A stretch of DNA of 64,000 nucleotides, taken from positions 94,110 to 158,109 of the forward strand of contig BJOX01000324.1 in NCBI GenBank assembly GCA_009731375.1, given 5' to 3'. The notes under the pieces are model-generated. The model had not been told where the DNA came from. It did not search any database and saw nothing but the letters and a program-made list of their open reading frames with translations. The DNA comes from Paulinella micropora (taxonomy: Eukaryota; Cercozoa; Imbricatea; Euglyphida). Shown piece by piece: positions 34,501-55,702 of this stretch. A program made the translations under genes and the position numbers. Numbering within the stretch: position 1 is the first letter of the stretch; each line of letters starts with the position of its first letter.

Positions 34501-35550
34501 TACTACTGGCAATGGGTAAAAAAGGAAATTGCTTTTGTAAAAAAGGGAAATTTTCCAGTGCACCTTAGGCGACAAAATCTTGGAAGAGTGGAAATAAGTT
34601 AGATTAATTTGTGTTACTGCATAGTAAGTTGTTAGTTCCTCAATTATTTTCAAATATTTATTAATATGTATTAATAGTAATCATCGAGTCATAAACTGAC
34701 CGTTGTTTGACTGAGTTTGAATCATTGTAATAATTTAATATATTAATAACTAAGCTTTTTTTTAGCTCCAACGGTTTGGGAGGTTGCCCAGGGCGGCCGC
34801 TTCAGTTCTAATAATTTCAAATGCCCCATAATTTGAATTCTGGTCACTAATTTGAAATCCGGTCGCTAATTCAAATTCTGGACGCGACTACAATCTGAAA
34901 TCTGACTCTTTGTTGAAATTCGATGGTTGAGTTTGACACTTGAATGTACCCAGTAATAGTATATATTAATAACCTTTTTGTTCATATTTTTTTACACAAT
35001 CACTGGTACTGTGTACAGTGTTCCACCATATAGTTTTTTTTGTTAGTGTCGCATGACAAAACTACAATAAAATATCACTGTACCGGTATTTCTAAACGCA
35101 ACTGTGTGTGTGCGTGTGTATTGTGACCATGAGTGTATCATCACTTGCTTGGGGGGGCATTGAAGAGGCAAAATCGACCAAGTTTCATCTCCTCGTTCTC
35201 TGGCATCAACCGTGATGTTACAATATGAGCATGCTGAAGCCATCAGTTGAACACAGTGCAACAAAAGAGATTTCCAAATAACGTGCTTCATTTCTGTACA
35301 GTATACCTCCCACCACGAGCTATGCTTGTGGCCTTTATATGGATACTTTTTGTTAAATGCTGGCAATATTACAGTACCAAACATCAACTACATTCATACC
35401 ATTACAGGTTAGTGCACGATGACATTGACATGCACCAAAGACATTAGACGCTTTGATCATACACGTGGGAATATTTTACCATACAACACGATCCACATTC
35501 AAGTGGCTGAAATCACCGAATTTCGAAATCGGTTCAAGTTTTAGTATTCA
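34501..35550. other. Unique host DNA, no gene recognised
   Basis: Short open frames only, none with recognisable motifs. Three near-repeats of the type AATTTGAATTCTGG/AATTCAAATTCTGG occur at about 34830-34880. Confidence 0.5.
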
Positions 35551-35613
<63 letters not shown>

Positions 35614-35680
35614 AAACAGTAGTGGTAGTAGTAGTTAGTAGTTAGTAGTAGTAGTTAGTAGTAGTAGTAGTAGTAGTAGT

Positions 35681-35753
<73 letters not shown>

Positions 35754-35761
35754 GGTGGTGG

Positions 35762-35800
<39 letters not shown>
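35550..35800. repeat. (GTA)n, (GGT)n and (GA)n microsatellite
   Basis: GTA repeats with TTAG interruptions, then GGT and GA repeats. Confidence 0.95.
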
Positions 35801-35802
<2 letters not shown>

Positions 35803-36106
35803 ACAAGGAAATCAAAGCTTGATCGTTTTGCCGCTTGCAAGATAGTCTACAAGGACATAGAAGAAATCAAATTAAAAAAAAAGAAGGAAAAAGAAAGAGA
35901 AAAAGAGAAAGAGAGAAAAAGAGAAAAAGAAAAAAACAGAGATCAAAAGAAAAACGAAGAGGAAAAGAAAGAAAAAAAAAAAAAAACAGATATCAATATG
36001 GGGTGGTGTTGCGGCTTGCACGTCACGTCCCCAGTGGTTCTTTGAGTTGGAGACCAACCATCAACTCTCTCTTAGTCATCTAGATATCCCCCCACGACCC
36101 CCTATA

Positions 36107-36170
<64 letters not shown>

Positions 36171-36260
36171 TAATAATAATAATAATAATAATAATATTAA
36201 TAATAATAATAATAAGTGATGATGATGATGAGGATTATGATGATGATGATGGGGATGATG
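36107..36260. repeat. (AAT)n and (GAT)n microsatellite
   Basis: AAT array (36107-36210) followed by GATGAT repeats. Confidence 0.95.
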
Positions 36261-36400
36261 AGGTGAACAAAAAACATATGTATATGTATACGTGACGTGC
36301 GTATGATGCATAAACTTACATGCAGAGTTTACATAACATAAAGTACGTAACAAACATTACACACATACGCCACATGACAGAGAATATGATACACACACAC

Positions 36401-45601
<9,201 letters not shown>

Positions 45602-45894
45602 CTGACAAAGGAGGGAGAGAGGGAGGGGTGGGTGCGTGGGNNNNNNNNNNNNNNNNNNNNNNNNNNNNNNNNNNNNNNNNNNNNNNNNNNNNNNNNNNNN
45701 NNNNNNNNNNNNNNNNNNNNNNNNNNNNNNNNNNNNNNNNNNNNNNNNNNNNNNNNNNNNNNNNNNNNNNNNNNNNNNNNNNNNNNNNNNNNNNNNNNNN
45801 NNNNNNNNNNNNNNNNNNNNNNNNNNNNNNNNNNNNNNNNNNNNNNNNNNNNNNNNNNNNNNNNNNNNNNNNNNNNNNNNNNNNNNNNNNNNNG

Positions 45895-46312
45895 AGAGAG
45901 AGAGAGAGAGAAGAGAGAGAGGAGAGAAAGAGAGACGGGAGAGAGAGGAGAGAGGAGAGAGAGAGGAGAGAGGAGAGAGAGGGAGAGAGAGAGAGGAGAG
46001 AGAGGAGAGGAGAGATAGGAGAGGAGAGAGAGAGAGAGAGGAGAGAGTAGAGGAGGAGAGAGGAGAGAGGAGGAGCGAGGAGGAGAGAGGAGAGAGGAGG
46101 AGAGGAGGGGAGAGGAGGAGGAAAGGAGGAGGAGGAGGAGAAGAGGAGAGGAGGAGAGCGGAGAAGGGGGAAAGGGGAGAGGGGAGGAGAGTAGAGGAGA
46201 GGAGAGAGAGAGACAGAGAGAGAAAGAAAGAGAGAGAGAGAGAGAGAATCAACATTGTGTGCGTGCCGAACCCCCCCCCCCCGGCGCGCGCTTAAAGAAG
46301 GAAGGAAGGAAA

Positions 46313-46343
<31 letters not shown>

Positions 46344-46520
46344 AGAAGAAAAGAAGGAAAGATTTGCCATGGCAGCCACATATCAAGTTATTAAACAGGG
46401 AAGGAAGGAAGAAAGGAAGGGAGAAAGGAAGGAAGGAAGGAAGGAAGGAAGCAGGAAGGAAGGAAGGAAGGAGGAAGGAAGGAAGGAAGGAAGGAAGAAA
46501 GAAAGAAAGAAAGGCTTGAG
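45895..46520. repeat. (GA)n, (GAGGA)n and (GGAA)n purine repeats
   Basis: Purine-rich arrays right of the N gap 45641-45893, with a unique island (46250-46290) and the GCAGCCACATATCAAG island at 46372-46400 that is shared with 40405-40436. Confidence 0.95.
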
Positions 46521-46705
46521 AAAGACCTCATCTTCTTCGTCCCCTTGTACACTGTTATAATTTTCATAACCAGTCACTTGCAGCAAAACCGTGAACACAC
46601 TTGAAGCAGGGAAGACCGAGGGGTCAAGAGAAAGGAGTGAGATGGGGTAGATGGTATTGCGAGGTTTGTCTTCCAACCCCACGACGTTTCGACTGGTCTG
46701 CAACG
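46515..46705 (-). other. Possible upstream exon of the EF-hand gene or another gene
   Basis: Minus strand after the acceptor CCTGTCACAG (46706) reads AALQTSRNVVGLEDKPRNT and IYPISLLSLDPSVFPASSVF. It is open for about 60 codons and has in-phase GT donors after LLQ or after GDEEDE. The phase would join to exon 45443-45601. No family recognised. Further upstream, an ATG in good Kozak context (CTACCATGGCAG, near 47073) opens a short frame. Confidence 0.35.
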
Positions 46706-47786
46706 CAGCCTGTGACAGGAAAACAATTGTTTACTTGCATAATGTTTTACATTATTGTTTACGTGCATAATTGTCCACATGCATAATTGTCAGACTTTGT
46801 TGCATCATTGTTTACGTGCATGATTTTGGGTTTAATGAATATGACCTTGAGAGTTTCAGCAAGCTCGGCTGCAGGTATACCTTGCCGAACTACAATCCGC
46901 TTCACTTGTCCTCCGTACGCGACTGCTCATCAACAAGCCCATGTTGCTTTCGGGGCAAGGAGGAAAAACAAGAAGCTTTGCAGATTTTTATGAGCAAATT
47001 TCATGAAATTGTTGAAAACATACGGGGATGAAGTGAGAGCGATGCTTTTACCAGTCACCGTCGCTGCCATGGTAGAAGGAAGTCGCTGCGCTGACAGAGA
47101 ACTTTTTTTTTTTACCCCCCTGCCAATGCCAATTTCTCTCTCAAGGGACGGCCAGAAAAAGAGGTTCTGAATCAACTTGCACTGTATGGCACGATGCAGT
47201 GATGCACAATACAATTACTATACCAGTTCAAAATTCATGATTCATGAGTACTTTCGTGCACTGCCTCATGCTATGACATGCATGCATACAGTACGTGCAT
47301 ATGATGCTGTGTGGTACGTGCGGATTGATAACATGATAAATATTACATGCTCCATGACCGGCTTTCTGAAATACAGATATCAATATGCAACTGGTTACTG
47401 TCTGTACATTTCGCACTAGATATACATAACATATGAACGTATACATTATGAGATTATGCCATGCATGCATAGATATTGTATATTCGACGTTCATGATCAA
47501 CGAATTTGAATACACAGTGTCTATGCAAGCTTGGCATGATGCATACATTCATATAAACAATATAGTATAACACAAATGCATAGAACAATGACAGTGCCTG
47601 AAAAGTTAAAAAAATGTTTTTTATCTTTCTTTGTTTTTTTTTCTTCGTTCTCTATTCTTTTCCTTGTTTTTTCTTTTTCTCTTTGTTCCTTTCTTTCTTT
47701 CTATCTTTTTTTCTCTTTCTTCTATCTTCCATTTTACTCTTTCCAGGAGCTCTCTGTTGAACGTTAGTTCCAGATTTCCTTATGAG
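46706..47786. other. Unique host DNA, no gene established
   Basis: Contains several copies of TTGTTTACGTGCATAATTG-type sequence (46728-46825) and many ATGCATGC and TCATGA palindromic words (47220-47540). There is a T/C-rich tract at 47620-47740. No convincing coding region beyond the short frame noted at 47073. Confidence 0.45.
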
Positions 47787-48044
47787 AGTAGTATAATATG
47801 AAATCTATGATGGTCGTTTTTCGTGCCTTAAAACAACCTCATAAATTTTATTTGACGGTTCCTATTGATAGTTTGAACTTTCAATACTAAGCCTCAAAAC
47901 AGCAAAATAAAAAGGTGAAAATTTTGATAAATACAAGAAAGAAACATGAAGAAATTCATTTTCCTCTACTTCAAAAAATAAAATAAAGATTAGCGAACGA
48001 CTTCTCTATTCCTTTTAAAGAATAGCGAAAAATAAAACTATAAA

Positions 48045-48180
48045 ATGGAGGACTATATAAGACCTAATTCTAAACAACTATACAAGCAAATCAACAGAGA
48101 TAAAATAAACAAGAAAGCAAAAGAAAAAATAAAATGTGAATGTGGAGCAGAAGTATCAAGAGCGAATTTATCTTGACATA
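48045..48180 (+). pseudogene. Small CxCG zinc-finger gene, truncated by a stop
   Basis: Starts MEDYIRPNSKQLYKQINR at 48045. A lysine-rich helix then leads to CECGAEVSRANLS, where a TGA stop precedes the expected His residues (CATAAAAAACTCATC). It resembles the finger at the end of 27482-27913 and of the GIY-YIG genes. It sits between the presumed left end and the integrase, the same place as 27482-27913 in Polinton 1. Confidence 0.45.
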
Positions 48181-48411
48181 AAAAACTCATCAAAATCAAT
48201 AACCTTATACTACTATAGGTATTACTATAGGACACTTATAAAATTTGTTGATTTTCTAATTTTTTCATTTTCTAATTTTACGACTTACGACTTTTGCCTC
48301 TGCCACGGATTTCATTTTCAGGGAAACAGACAATTTCGCATCTGCCACGGATTTCATTTTCATGGAAGCACGAAAATGCCACCATCCACCTATAAATCTA
48401 ATATTACTTTT

Positions 48412-49345
48412 GCATTTTTTTTCTCGCTTTGAAGTTCTTATATTCTCTGGTTGAATGTCTTCACGCTTTAGCAGTTCTTTTGTCTTTTTCTCTTTGTAAC
48501 TTCTTTAGTTTGCTCCTTCATGTCTTTTTCTTCGTCAATCGGTTTAACAAAATCAGTTTTCAATAAATCTCTTGGACTAACTAATTCATCGTTATTTAAT
48601 ATGATTTTAAACCCCTTTCGTCCCTGGACTTTATAAATAATTTTGCTGAAAGTCTTCCCACCTTTGGAGAAAACATTTCTTTTGTTTTCTTTTCTCACAC
48701 TATCGCCAACATTAAATTCGTCTATTAAATTATCACGTGTTATCGCTTGTTTATTTTTGTCTCTCCCGAAAAATACATCCGATGGTTTGGCCTGAATCAC
48801 TCTATGAACTTTATTATTATAAGCATCTACTAAGTCTTGAATATAACTAACCCAATCAAAATTACGATTGGTTTCAAATAAAAGGTCAAGCCATCTCCTT
48901 ATACTTCTTATCACTCTATCAACAACCGCAAGCGCTCTATGGTCGCCAACTTCAACGACATCGTGTTTAATTCCATTTTCAATAAAATATTCTCGTGTCG
49001 CTCCTTTATATTCTCCCCCGCTGTCGGTAGTAATTGATTTTGGCTTATATTTGATTGATTTTAAAGCGTAATAAACTTCTTTCGCCGTTTTATTTTTTAA
49101 TGGAATGATTATTAAATATCGGGAATGACAATCAATCCAACAAAGCATCCAAGCATAGCCTTTATTCCCCTTTTTGTCCTTTATTTTACTCATGTCCGCC
49201 AAATCTAGGAACACTTGGTCTAAAGGTTTGTCCGCCCATATAGTATTCCATATTTTCGGATTCTTTTTCTGGTGGTGAATTTCAAGGGCTTCTTCTTCTT
49301 TTGTTTTAACTACTTCCCCAGTAGGCGTATCCTCTAATCGACTAT
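48412..49345 (-). CDS. Retroviral-type (rve) integrase; core intact, both termini affected
   Basis: The continuous core from 49214 to 48468 has catalytic Asp residues in VFLDLADMSK and ITTDSGGEYKG, and a third acidic residue, Asp, in LAVVDRVIR. It is followed by FFGRDKNKQAIT and the C-terminal SH3/chromo-like KVQGRKGFKIIL. The N-terminal part (TPTGEVVKTKEEEALEIHH) continues upstream to about 49345, but no start is clear. Near 48470 a frame change separates the last ~20 residues (DIQPENIRTSKREKK), which match the end of the Polinton 1 protein. The enzyme would integrate linear element DNA and create the 6 bp duplication. Confidence 0.85.
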
Positions 49346-49380
49346 TACGATTTGATTATTAATAATTGTATGTTTATGGT

Positions 49381-49926
49381 CTAAATCAGGCATTCGTATT
49401 TGATTACGGCTAAAAGTTTATCCTTATATTTTATCAGTTCATTTTTTTCGTAATTAAAACAAAACATAGAACAAAATTCGTAAGTATGAAATTCATCAAA
49501 ACTATCATCTACTGCAGTCATATGTCTATTACCAAGACATAGACTCATTCTACACACGTAGCAATGATAATAGTTAGGTAGTTTATCGCTATATATATTG
49601 CTGTTGACATTCAAGACAACAAAAAAAATTAGTTTTGAGTTTTTGTGTCAGATTTTCATTTTTGTGACAGTTTTTCATTTTTGTGACAAAAACCCAAATT
49701 TTCAAATTTAACAGTAACATTTCGCGAAAATTTACGATATTTTGCGGACGAATATAGCAGTTAATTTGAAAAATTCAAATTTTCACCCAAAATCAAAATT
49801 CCAACCAAAACTGAAATTCCAACCAAAACAGAAAAATCAATTTTTTTTGTTGTCTTGAATGTCAACAGCAATAAAAGATTGAATATAAAGACGGACATCA
49901 AGCGGTAAATCTTTTATCTTATCCAT
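49381..49926 (-). pseudogene. Small Cys-rich protein gene split by a 278 bp fold-back insertion
   Basis: The N-terminal piece MDKIKDLPLDVRLYIQSFIA starts at 49926, after GTATATTA, and runs into the right arm of the fold-back. The C-terminal piece resumes at its left arm with SNIYSDKLPNYYHCYVCRMS and SMFCFNYEKNELIKYK, ending at 49381. CxxC and other Cys pairs suggest metal binding. No Polinton 1 homologue is present. The arms also carry a possible acceptor (CAACAG), so excision as an intron cannot be ruled out. Confidence 0.5.
49596..49873. mobile_element. Fold-back element with perfect 35 bp inverted repeats
   Basis: 49596-49630 (TATTGCTGTTGACATTC...) is the exact complement of 49839-49873. 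The interior has imperfect repeats of TTTTCATTTTTGTGACA and CCAACCAAAACTGAAATT and no gene. It interrupts a Cys-rich gene. Confidence 0.8.
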
Positions 49927-49945
49927 TAATATACAAAATGAGATT

Positions 49946-50463
49946 TTAAAACTTCAAGAAACATTTTTCAACATCACTTTTTTCTTTCTTAGCACAACCA
50001 GAAGATTGGTTATATACTTTTACGCTAACACTACTTGATTTCTTTCCTTTCCCCTTCTTCGGTTTTGGTATTTCTTCTTCACTACTTTCACTTTCGCTTT
50101 CACTTTCTTCGCTCTCTGGCTCTGTCTCTGGTTTCTTATTCTTCTTCGCTCTCTTGTTCTGTACTTTCGCTCTTTTGATTTTCATCTTAGCTATCTTTTC
50201 TGCAATGATATCAGTGAAATCAACCTCATCTTCGCTCTCACTCTTCTCCTCTGGGCTATCATTATCGTGTTCAGTAATAATATCCTTAGCCAAGTTCTTT
50301 TCTTCAATTTGTTTTATTCGTTCCTCCATATCTTCATCTTCCTGCTTTACAGCATTTCGGTATTGTGCAAAAACATTTTTAGCATGCTCCATCTTTCGTT
50401 GTTTCGCTTTCGCTTTTATTCCTTCCACTGCACTACTCAAATTCTTGCTTCTGGAGATGGCAT
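49946..50463 (-). pseudogene. Acidic/Lys-rich disordered protein, N-terminal frameshift
   Basis: Starts MPSPEARI at 50463, where a small deletion shifts the frame. The remainder is open from 50440 as SAVEGIKAKAKQRKMEHAKN with DFTDIIAEKIAKMKI, a Ser/Glu acidic tract (ESEESESESESSEEE), a basic PKKGKGKK and the end EKCFLKF. Homologue of 25856-26375. Translation could also begin within the open part. Confidence 0.6.
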
Positions 50464-50534
50464 TTTTTAGAATACTAAAATGTATTAATCTTAGTATTTT
50501 TTAATAAATAATAAATATTTAATAAATATATAAA

Positions 50535-53500
50535 ATGTCGCAATATAAATCCTTACTAGGCCTTAATGAGTTGGCTGTTGATAGTTTAAATATACTTAAC
50601 TTAGACTTAACCAATACCAACATAGTAGGCTTAAACACAGACAGAGTGCCAGAAGATGCTGACCCCGTAAATCTTTATTACACTGACGGCTGATTTGATA
50701 CAAGGTTATCCAGCAAATCAACAACCGACATCAAAGAAGGAAAAAATTTATACTATACAGAGCAACGAGTAAGTGACAACGACGAAGTCAAAGCCTCAAC
50801 TCAACACCGCTCTAATACTTCTAATCCGCACCAAACCAGTTTATATAATTTGATAGACACAAACATATTTGCACAAGCGAGCGGACAATATTTAACTTAC
50901 ATATTTAACTTACAACGATGTAGAAGGCAAATGGAAGAATACCACCCTCGGGTCAATTGACACACTCTCTGATGTCGTCATAACGGCACCAATAGCGATG
51001 AATAGTTATCTAACATATAATTCAATAAACTGGGTAAATAAAACATTTCCGATAAATGTGGATGAATTCGGCAATATTAGTATGGGAAGGAAGAATATAA
51101 CAGGAGTTAATTTACTAAATACCAAAGATGTTGATGAATGGATATTTGAGCATCAAGATAATAATGATAAGTGTCAGCGAGTGGAAGTATAGATAGCCAC
51201 AGCGATGTGACAATAACAGGCTTCCCAGCAGATAACCAATTACTCATTTATAGCACGGGGCAATGGAGAAATACGACTTCACCCTTTCTTAGATTAGACG
51301 GCACTGCTAGTATGACGGGGGCACTAAATATGGGAGGTTTTGCTATTTCAGGGGCTTCTACATGTAATGGAATTAATCTCGCAAATCTCGCAGTTGATGG
51401 TTCGGTGGTTAAACTAACAGGAGACCAAACCATAGAAGGAATTAAAACATTTAGCAGTATAATAAATGCGGCGCTCGGGATTGATATGAAAAGCTAAAGC
51501 ATAACAAATGTTAATCTTGTTGATGGTGTGGATGTTTCCGTTCTTGATACTTCGGTGGTTAAACTAACAGGAGACCAAACCATAGCAGGAAATAAAAAAT
51601 TTACATCAACTTTAGCAGTAAGTGGTTCATCCAATCCTACTACTTTTGACTACTTTTGACGGCATTGGCATAGCCTTTGATACAAAAATAGGGATGATTG
51701 CAGCACAAAAAACAGCAACAGCGACTTGGTATCCGATACAAATAACTGGTTCGTATGTCGAGTTATATTCGGGTAATACTTTAATTATAACCGCAACTGG
51801 AACAACATTAAGTTTGAATAACAACAAAATAACAAACTTAGCCGACCCTTCCGCTTCAACAGATGGAGCAAATAGAAGTTATGTTGATACAAAAGACGAG
51901 CAAAATGTGAAACTAACAGGAAACCAAACTATAGCAGGAATTAAGACATATAGCAGTGGCGTTGAAATTACTGGAAATTCAATCAATTCAACAACAAAAG
52001 GCACATTCATCGTTTTCAATTCTACCAGTAATATCGGGTCAATTGCTAGTTTGGATATGAAAACTGCAACATATTACAACTTTGAAATTTCTGCGAAAAA
52101 AATAAGTTTTATTATTGATGGGACGATTGTTTCGTGGTTTAATGCTACTGGATTAGATTGTAATAGTAGTCGGATTGTTAATCTAGGAGCACCACAAAAT
52201 GCGAATGAAGCGGTAAATAGGCAATATCTGGATGACAATTGTGTGAAACTAACAACAGACCGAACCATAACAGGAAGTAAAACATTCAACGGGACGAGCA
52301 CTACGATAAAATATCTAACTTTAACGAACAATGCAGATTTTAATAATCAAACTATCATTAATGGTGGAAATATAACATATAATGGGGCGAGGATATTAAA
52401 CCAAAATGGAGGAGATATATTCTTTTCACAGACATCAGGTGATTATCAATATTTTTTTATTTACTCTAAATACCGCTACAAGTGGAACCGCGAACCAACG
52501 AGGTTATGTATTCACGAATGTAGCATTTAATGCAAAAGGAGCAGGCTTTTATATTTTTTGGATAATAAAAGTGCTTCGTCTAACATTGTCCGTTTTAACA
52601 ATGCTGGTGGTATGCGGTTTTATGGAGCCTTAGATATGAATTCAAACAACATAACAAGTGCTGGAACAATAACGGGAACCATAATTACTTCAACCGCAGG
52701 AATAACTACAACATTAACGGCGAGCGGATTATTAACAGCAGATGGCGGTTGCAAGTTATCTATTCAAAATAAAGTAGATGGAGGAAATGGACAGGGTATT
52801 TTTCTGTGGGATACAGACAACGCAGGATGGGGGATTTATATGGCTCAGCCTGGGACAGGTAAAAGTCTATCTGGAGGGTCTGCGGTTGCAGGCAACGATA
52901 TTTCAGGCTTTGCTATAAGATTTAGGTCTGGTTTTGCTTCGGCGGATGGTTTTGTGTGGGAAAATTCTAATGAGCAATTGTTAATGTCATTAAATGGGGC
53001 AAACGGGACTTTATGGACGAAAGGATTAATAACGGCTAGTGCGGGTATATCAACAACAACATTAACAGCAAGTGGATTAATAACGGCAAATGCGGGGATA
53101 TCAACAACAACTTTAACAAGTGGCTTACTAACTGCGAATGCGGGGATTACATACTCTGGGTTGCTAACGACCACAACTACTAATGGAGCGAAAATAGGAA
53201 TTCAAGGACAAACAGACGGGACGCTTGCGAGAGGAATATTTATGTGGGATACTGCTGATTCAGCATGGGGGATTTATATGTCTCAGTCTAGGACAAATAA
53301 ATCATTAAGTAAAGGAACAGCACCAGCAGGAGGAGTAGGCGGAGGATTAACTTCTTATGCTATTAGATTTAGAGTGCATAATTCTTCAACGAGTGGGTTC
53401 ATATGGGAGAATAGTGCAAATACTGCTTTAATGTCTTTGAAAGCAAGTGATGGACAATTATGGGTATTGTCTAATCCAATTCAATATTCAGACAGGAGAA

Positions 53501-53946
53501 AAAAAGAAGATATAAAGGAATGCTTAGGCTTAGATTTTATTAATAAGTTAAATCCAGTCTGCTATCGTATGATTGATGACAACAAGAAACAAAGAACGGG
53601 TTTGATAGCACAGGAATTAGAAATCGTATTAACAGATATGAATATGCTAGATTTTGGCGGTTTTATAAAAGAAACAATTATGGTTCCGTGTCCAAAGCAA
53701 AGAAAAGAATGCGAATTGAAAGGTGTGAGTGTTAATCCAGAAGATGTTAAATGTGTTGATAGTGGTGATGTCGGTTATGGTATAGGTTATTCCGAGTTTA
53801 TCGCCCCGTTAATTAAGGCCGTTCAACAATTATCAGAAAAGGTAGTTAATTTAGAAAAAGAAAATAAACTTTTACTTAATATACTACAAGACCAAGCAAA
53901 TCAATTGGCAGAAATACGAGCAGTCGTTTTTTCAAATGTCAAATAA
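50535..53946 (+). pseudogene. Tail-fibre-like protein with S74 chaperone domain, several frame breaks
   Basis: Starts MSQYKSLLGLNELAVDS. It has a single NLYYTEQR-type repeat where Polinton 1 has more, then beta-type modules (KLTGDQTIEGIKTF, KLTGNQTIAGIKTYS, ADNQLLIYSTGQWRN) and tandem ASAGISTTTLTASGLITAN repeats (53030-53150). The C-terminal S74 domain SDRRKKEDIKECLGLDF ... TGLIAQELE is followed by a coiled coil. Breaks occur near 50690, 50930, 51170, 51495 and 52470-52560. The final 460 residues (52558-53946) are continuous. The role is presumed virion fibre for host attachment, with the S74 domain cut off after trimer folding. Confidence 0.85.
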
Positions 53947-54291
53947 TACGCGACTTCATATATCGCCACATATTATTGATATAGCGGATGGCGAACTAAC
54001 TCCAGAATTAAAATCTCGTGTTCTTGAAGTAGAACTAAAGAATGAGGAAAGGAAGCAGGAACACGAATACACCGATAGTTGGGACTGCTGTTGTATGACA
54101 AAAAAACAGATAGCAGATTAATTAAATACTTATTTCAAATTGCAATCATAATATCAATAATCGCATTAGCGATCGTAAAACTTTCTAATCATAATCTTGA
54201 TTGTAATCAAACTAATGTGTATGTGGGGCTCATTTCGTTGATGGTAGGTATCGTTTTACCCTCTCCAAGTTCTGGGGGTGGTAAGAAGTAA
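53936..54291 (+). pseudogene. Small membrane protein, one frameshift
   Basis: Starts MSNNTRLHISPHIIDIADG inside the fibre stop region (11-base overlap). The charged helix and DCCCMTKK lead to a shift near 54115. The second frame carries LFQIAIIISIIALAIVKL (membrane span), a second hydrophobic stretch (YVGLISLMVGIVLPS) and a Gly/Lys tail. It shows the full-length C-terminus that the Polinton 1 copy lacks. Confidence 0.55.
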
Positions 54292-54292
54292 A

Positions 54293-54954
54293 TTAAAAAC
54301 CAAAAACAGATAAACCGAGCATATTGTCGTAGTGTATTTGACTTTTAAGATGTTTCTGTAAATTATCTTTTCTAAACGAATTACCACATGAACATTTGAT
54401 TATGGTTGAACAACGTATTTTAGTTTTTTCAATAAGATTCTCTCTATTTTGCTCATAATATTCTTTGTGTTTTTTATCTATGCGCTCTTTGTTTCGTTCG
54501 TAATGTTCTTTACCTCGTTGCGATACATAATCTTTATTTTTTTCATACCAGTTTCGATCTTTTTGTGATACATTCTCTTTGTTTGGTTCTTTATATTCTT
54601 TTATTTTTTGCGTCAAATATTCTTTATTTTTTCTTCATAATATTCTTTGTTGGTTCTACCTGCTATTCTTTTATTAAGACATTTGTCTGTTTTTCTAATC
54701 CATTCTCCTTCTCGTTTCCTCAATTGATTTACATTTTCACACTGATATCCTTCAATCAATTCAACGAAGGCATCATCATATTTGACGATTTCAAAAGAAG
54801 AATCATAATCGCATTTACCATTCATCCATCTTTTATAAACAATTTTATGAGCATAAAGTCTTTTGTATAATGGTTGAGTGGTTGAACCGATATACACCTG
54901 ATCCGTTTGATACGACCTGATAGCATATATTTTACCTTGTTTATAATCTGGCAT
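54293..54954 (-). pseudogene. GIY-YIG endonuclease with CxCG finger, one frameshift
   Basis: The N-terminal domain GKIYAIRSYQTDQVYIGSTT, with YKRLYAHK and the final Glu/Arg region (REGEWIRKT), is the GIY-YIG nuclease fold. After a one-base shift in an A-run near 54615, the other frame continues as repeated YEKNKDYVSQRGKEHYE-type segments and ends with IKCSCGNSFRKDNLQKHLKS. Single-domain GIY-YIG genes of this type act as homing-like endonucleases. Absent at the same place in Polinton 1, so it is a later insertion or a loss there. Confidence 0.8.
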
Positions 54955-54987
54955 CCTTTTATATCGTTTATTCTCGTTATCCTTAAA

Positions 54988-55255
54988 TCATAAATTACCG
55001 CATTCGTATAAGTGTATTTTATAAAAAGCATCATTACCCGCACAGATTAACGGCAGGGCTTCATCAACACTAACACACCAATCACTCATAGGCTTATACA
55101 CACATTTAAATTTGGTTTCAATACCTTTCTGAATACAATAAACACACGCATCTCGGTTTGTTTGATTTGCTCTGCTATAAAAGTCGCAGGCAGTCCGCGA
55201 CATAGCAAATCTCCAACAAGTTGGAGATAACACAAACAAGAATATTAAAATCTTT
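54988..55255 (-). pseudogene. Small secreted Cys-rich protein, start altered by palindrome insertion
   Basis: The body SRTACDFYSRANQTNRDAC, FKCVYKPMSDWCVSVDEA, LICAG, HLYECGNL matches 21610-21861 in Polinton 1 and keeps the Cys lost there. The signal-peptide region is interrupted by the perfect palindrome ATCTCCAACAAGTTGGAGAT at 55209-55228, and the ATG of the Polinton 1 gene is changed. The alternative start at 55203 would lack a signal peptide. Confidence 0.5.
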
Positions 55256-55282
55256 TTTTTTTAATATTATACAAAATATATT

Positions 55283-55639
55283 ATGGCTGACTATAAATAC
55301 CAAAAGATTGTTTTTCTAAGCAATGATTTTGTGGGTAAATCATTTAACAAGAACATTCAAATGTCATTTACGCCCACCAAAATGAATGTTAAGTTTATTC
55401 ACTACTATAACGACCAGACGGAAACCAAAACCAGAATTCTTTACATGGATAGAATTGGAATTATTGGCACATTCTCCGACAGCACCACAGCAAACATTTC
55501 AAACCTTAGTTATAATTTGGGTGTTGTTGGCTGGACGGACGGACAATATACATTTAAAGTCCTTGAAACCGACAGCGGAAATATTGATACAGGAAATTTA
55601 GCGGGACGAATTGTTGTGTGTTTGGAATTCGTAGGGTAG
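55283..55639 (+). CDS. Conserved 118-aa Polinton protein
   Basis: Intact and close to 21203-21562. MADYKYQKIVFLSNDFVG, then MSFTPTKMNVKFIHYYND and NLGVVGWTDGQYTFKVLE. AATATTATACAAAATATATT lies just before the start. After the stop there are two small hairpins (GTAGGTGAAACCTAC and TTGTGAATTTTATTCACAA, 55637-55680) not present in Polinton 1. Unknown function; probable virion component by position. Confidence 0.65.
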   Translation: MADYKYQKIVFLSNDFVGKSFNKNIQMSFTPTKMNVKFIHYYNDQTETKTRILYMDRIGIIGTFSDSTTANISNLSYNLGVVGWTDGQYTFKVLETDSGNIDTGNLAGRIVVCLEFVG

Positions 55640-55702
55640 GTGAAACCTACCCACAATGTTGTGAATTTTATTCACAACGAATTCGTCGGGTAATAATATA
55701 CA

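Noticed and set aside
35043-35387. 114-codon minus-strand open frame
   Set aside because: Composition looks random; no motif, no splice support, flanked by unique non-coding DNA.
35785-35846. Possible last exon of the EF-hand gene (after the acceptor at 35847, reading TILQAAKRSSFDFLVLL)
   Set aside because: The acceptor and phase are acceptable, but the frame runs into a GA microsatellite without a stop and has no EF-hand or family support.
46930-47075. First exon starting MAATVTGKSIALTSS
   Set aside because: Good start context, but its only clear donor (CCCC|GTATG) is out of phase with the next candidate exon, and no family is recognised.
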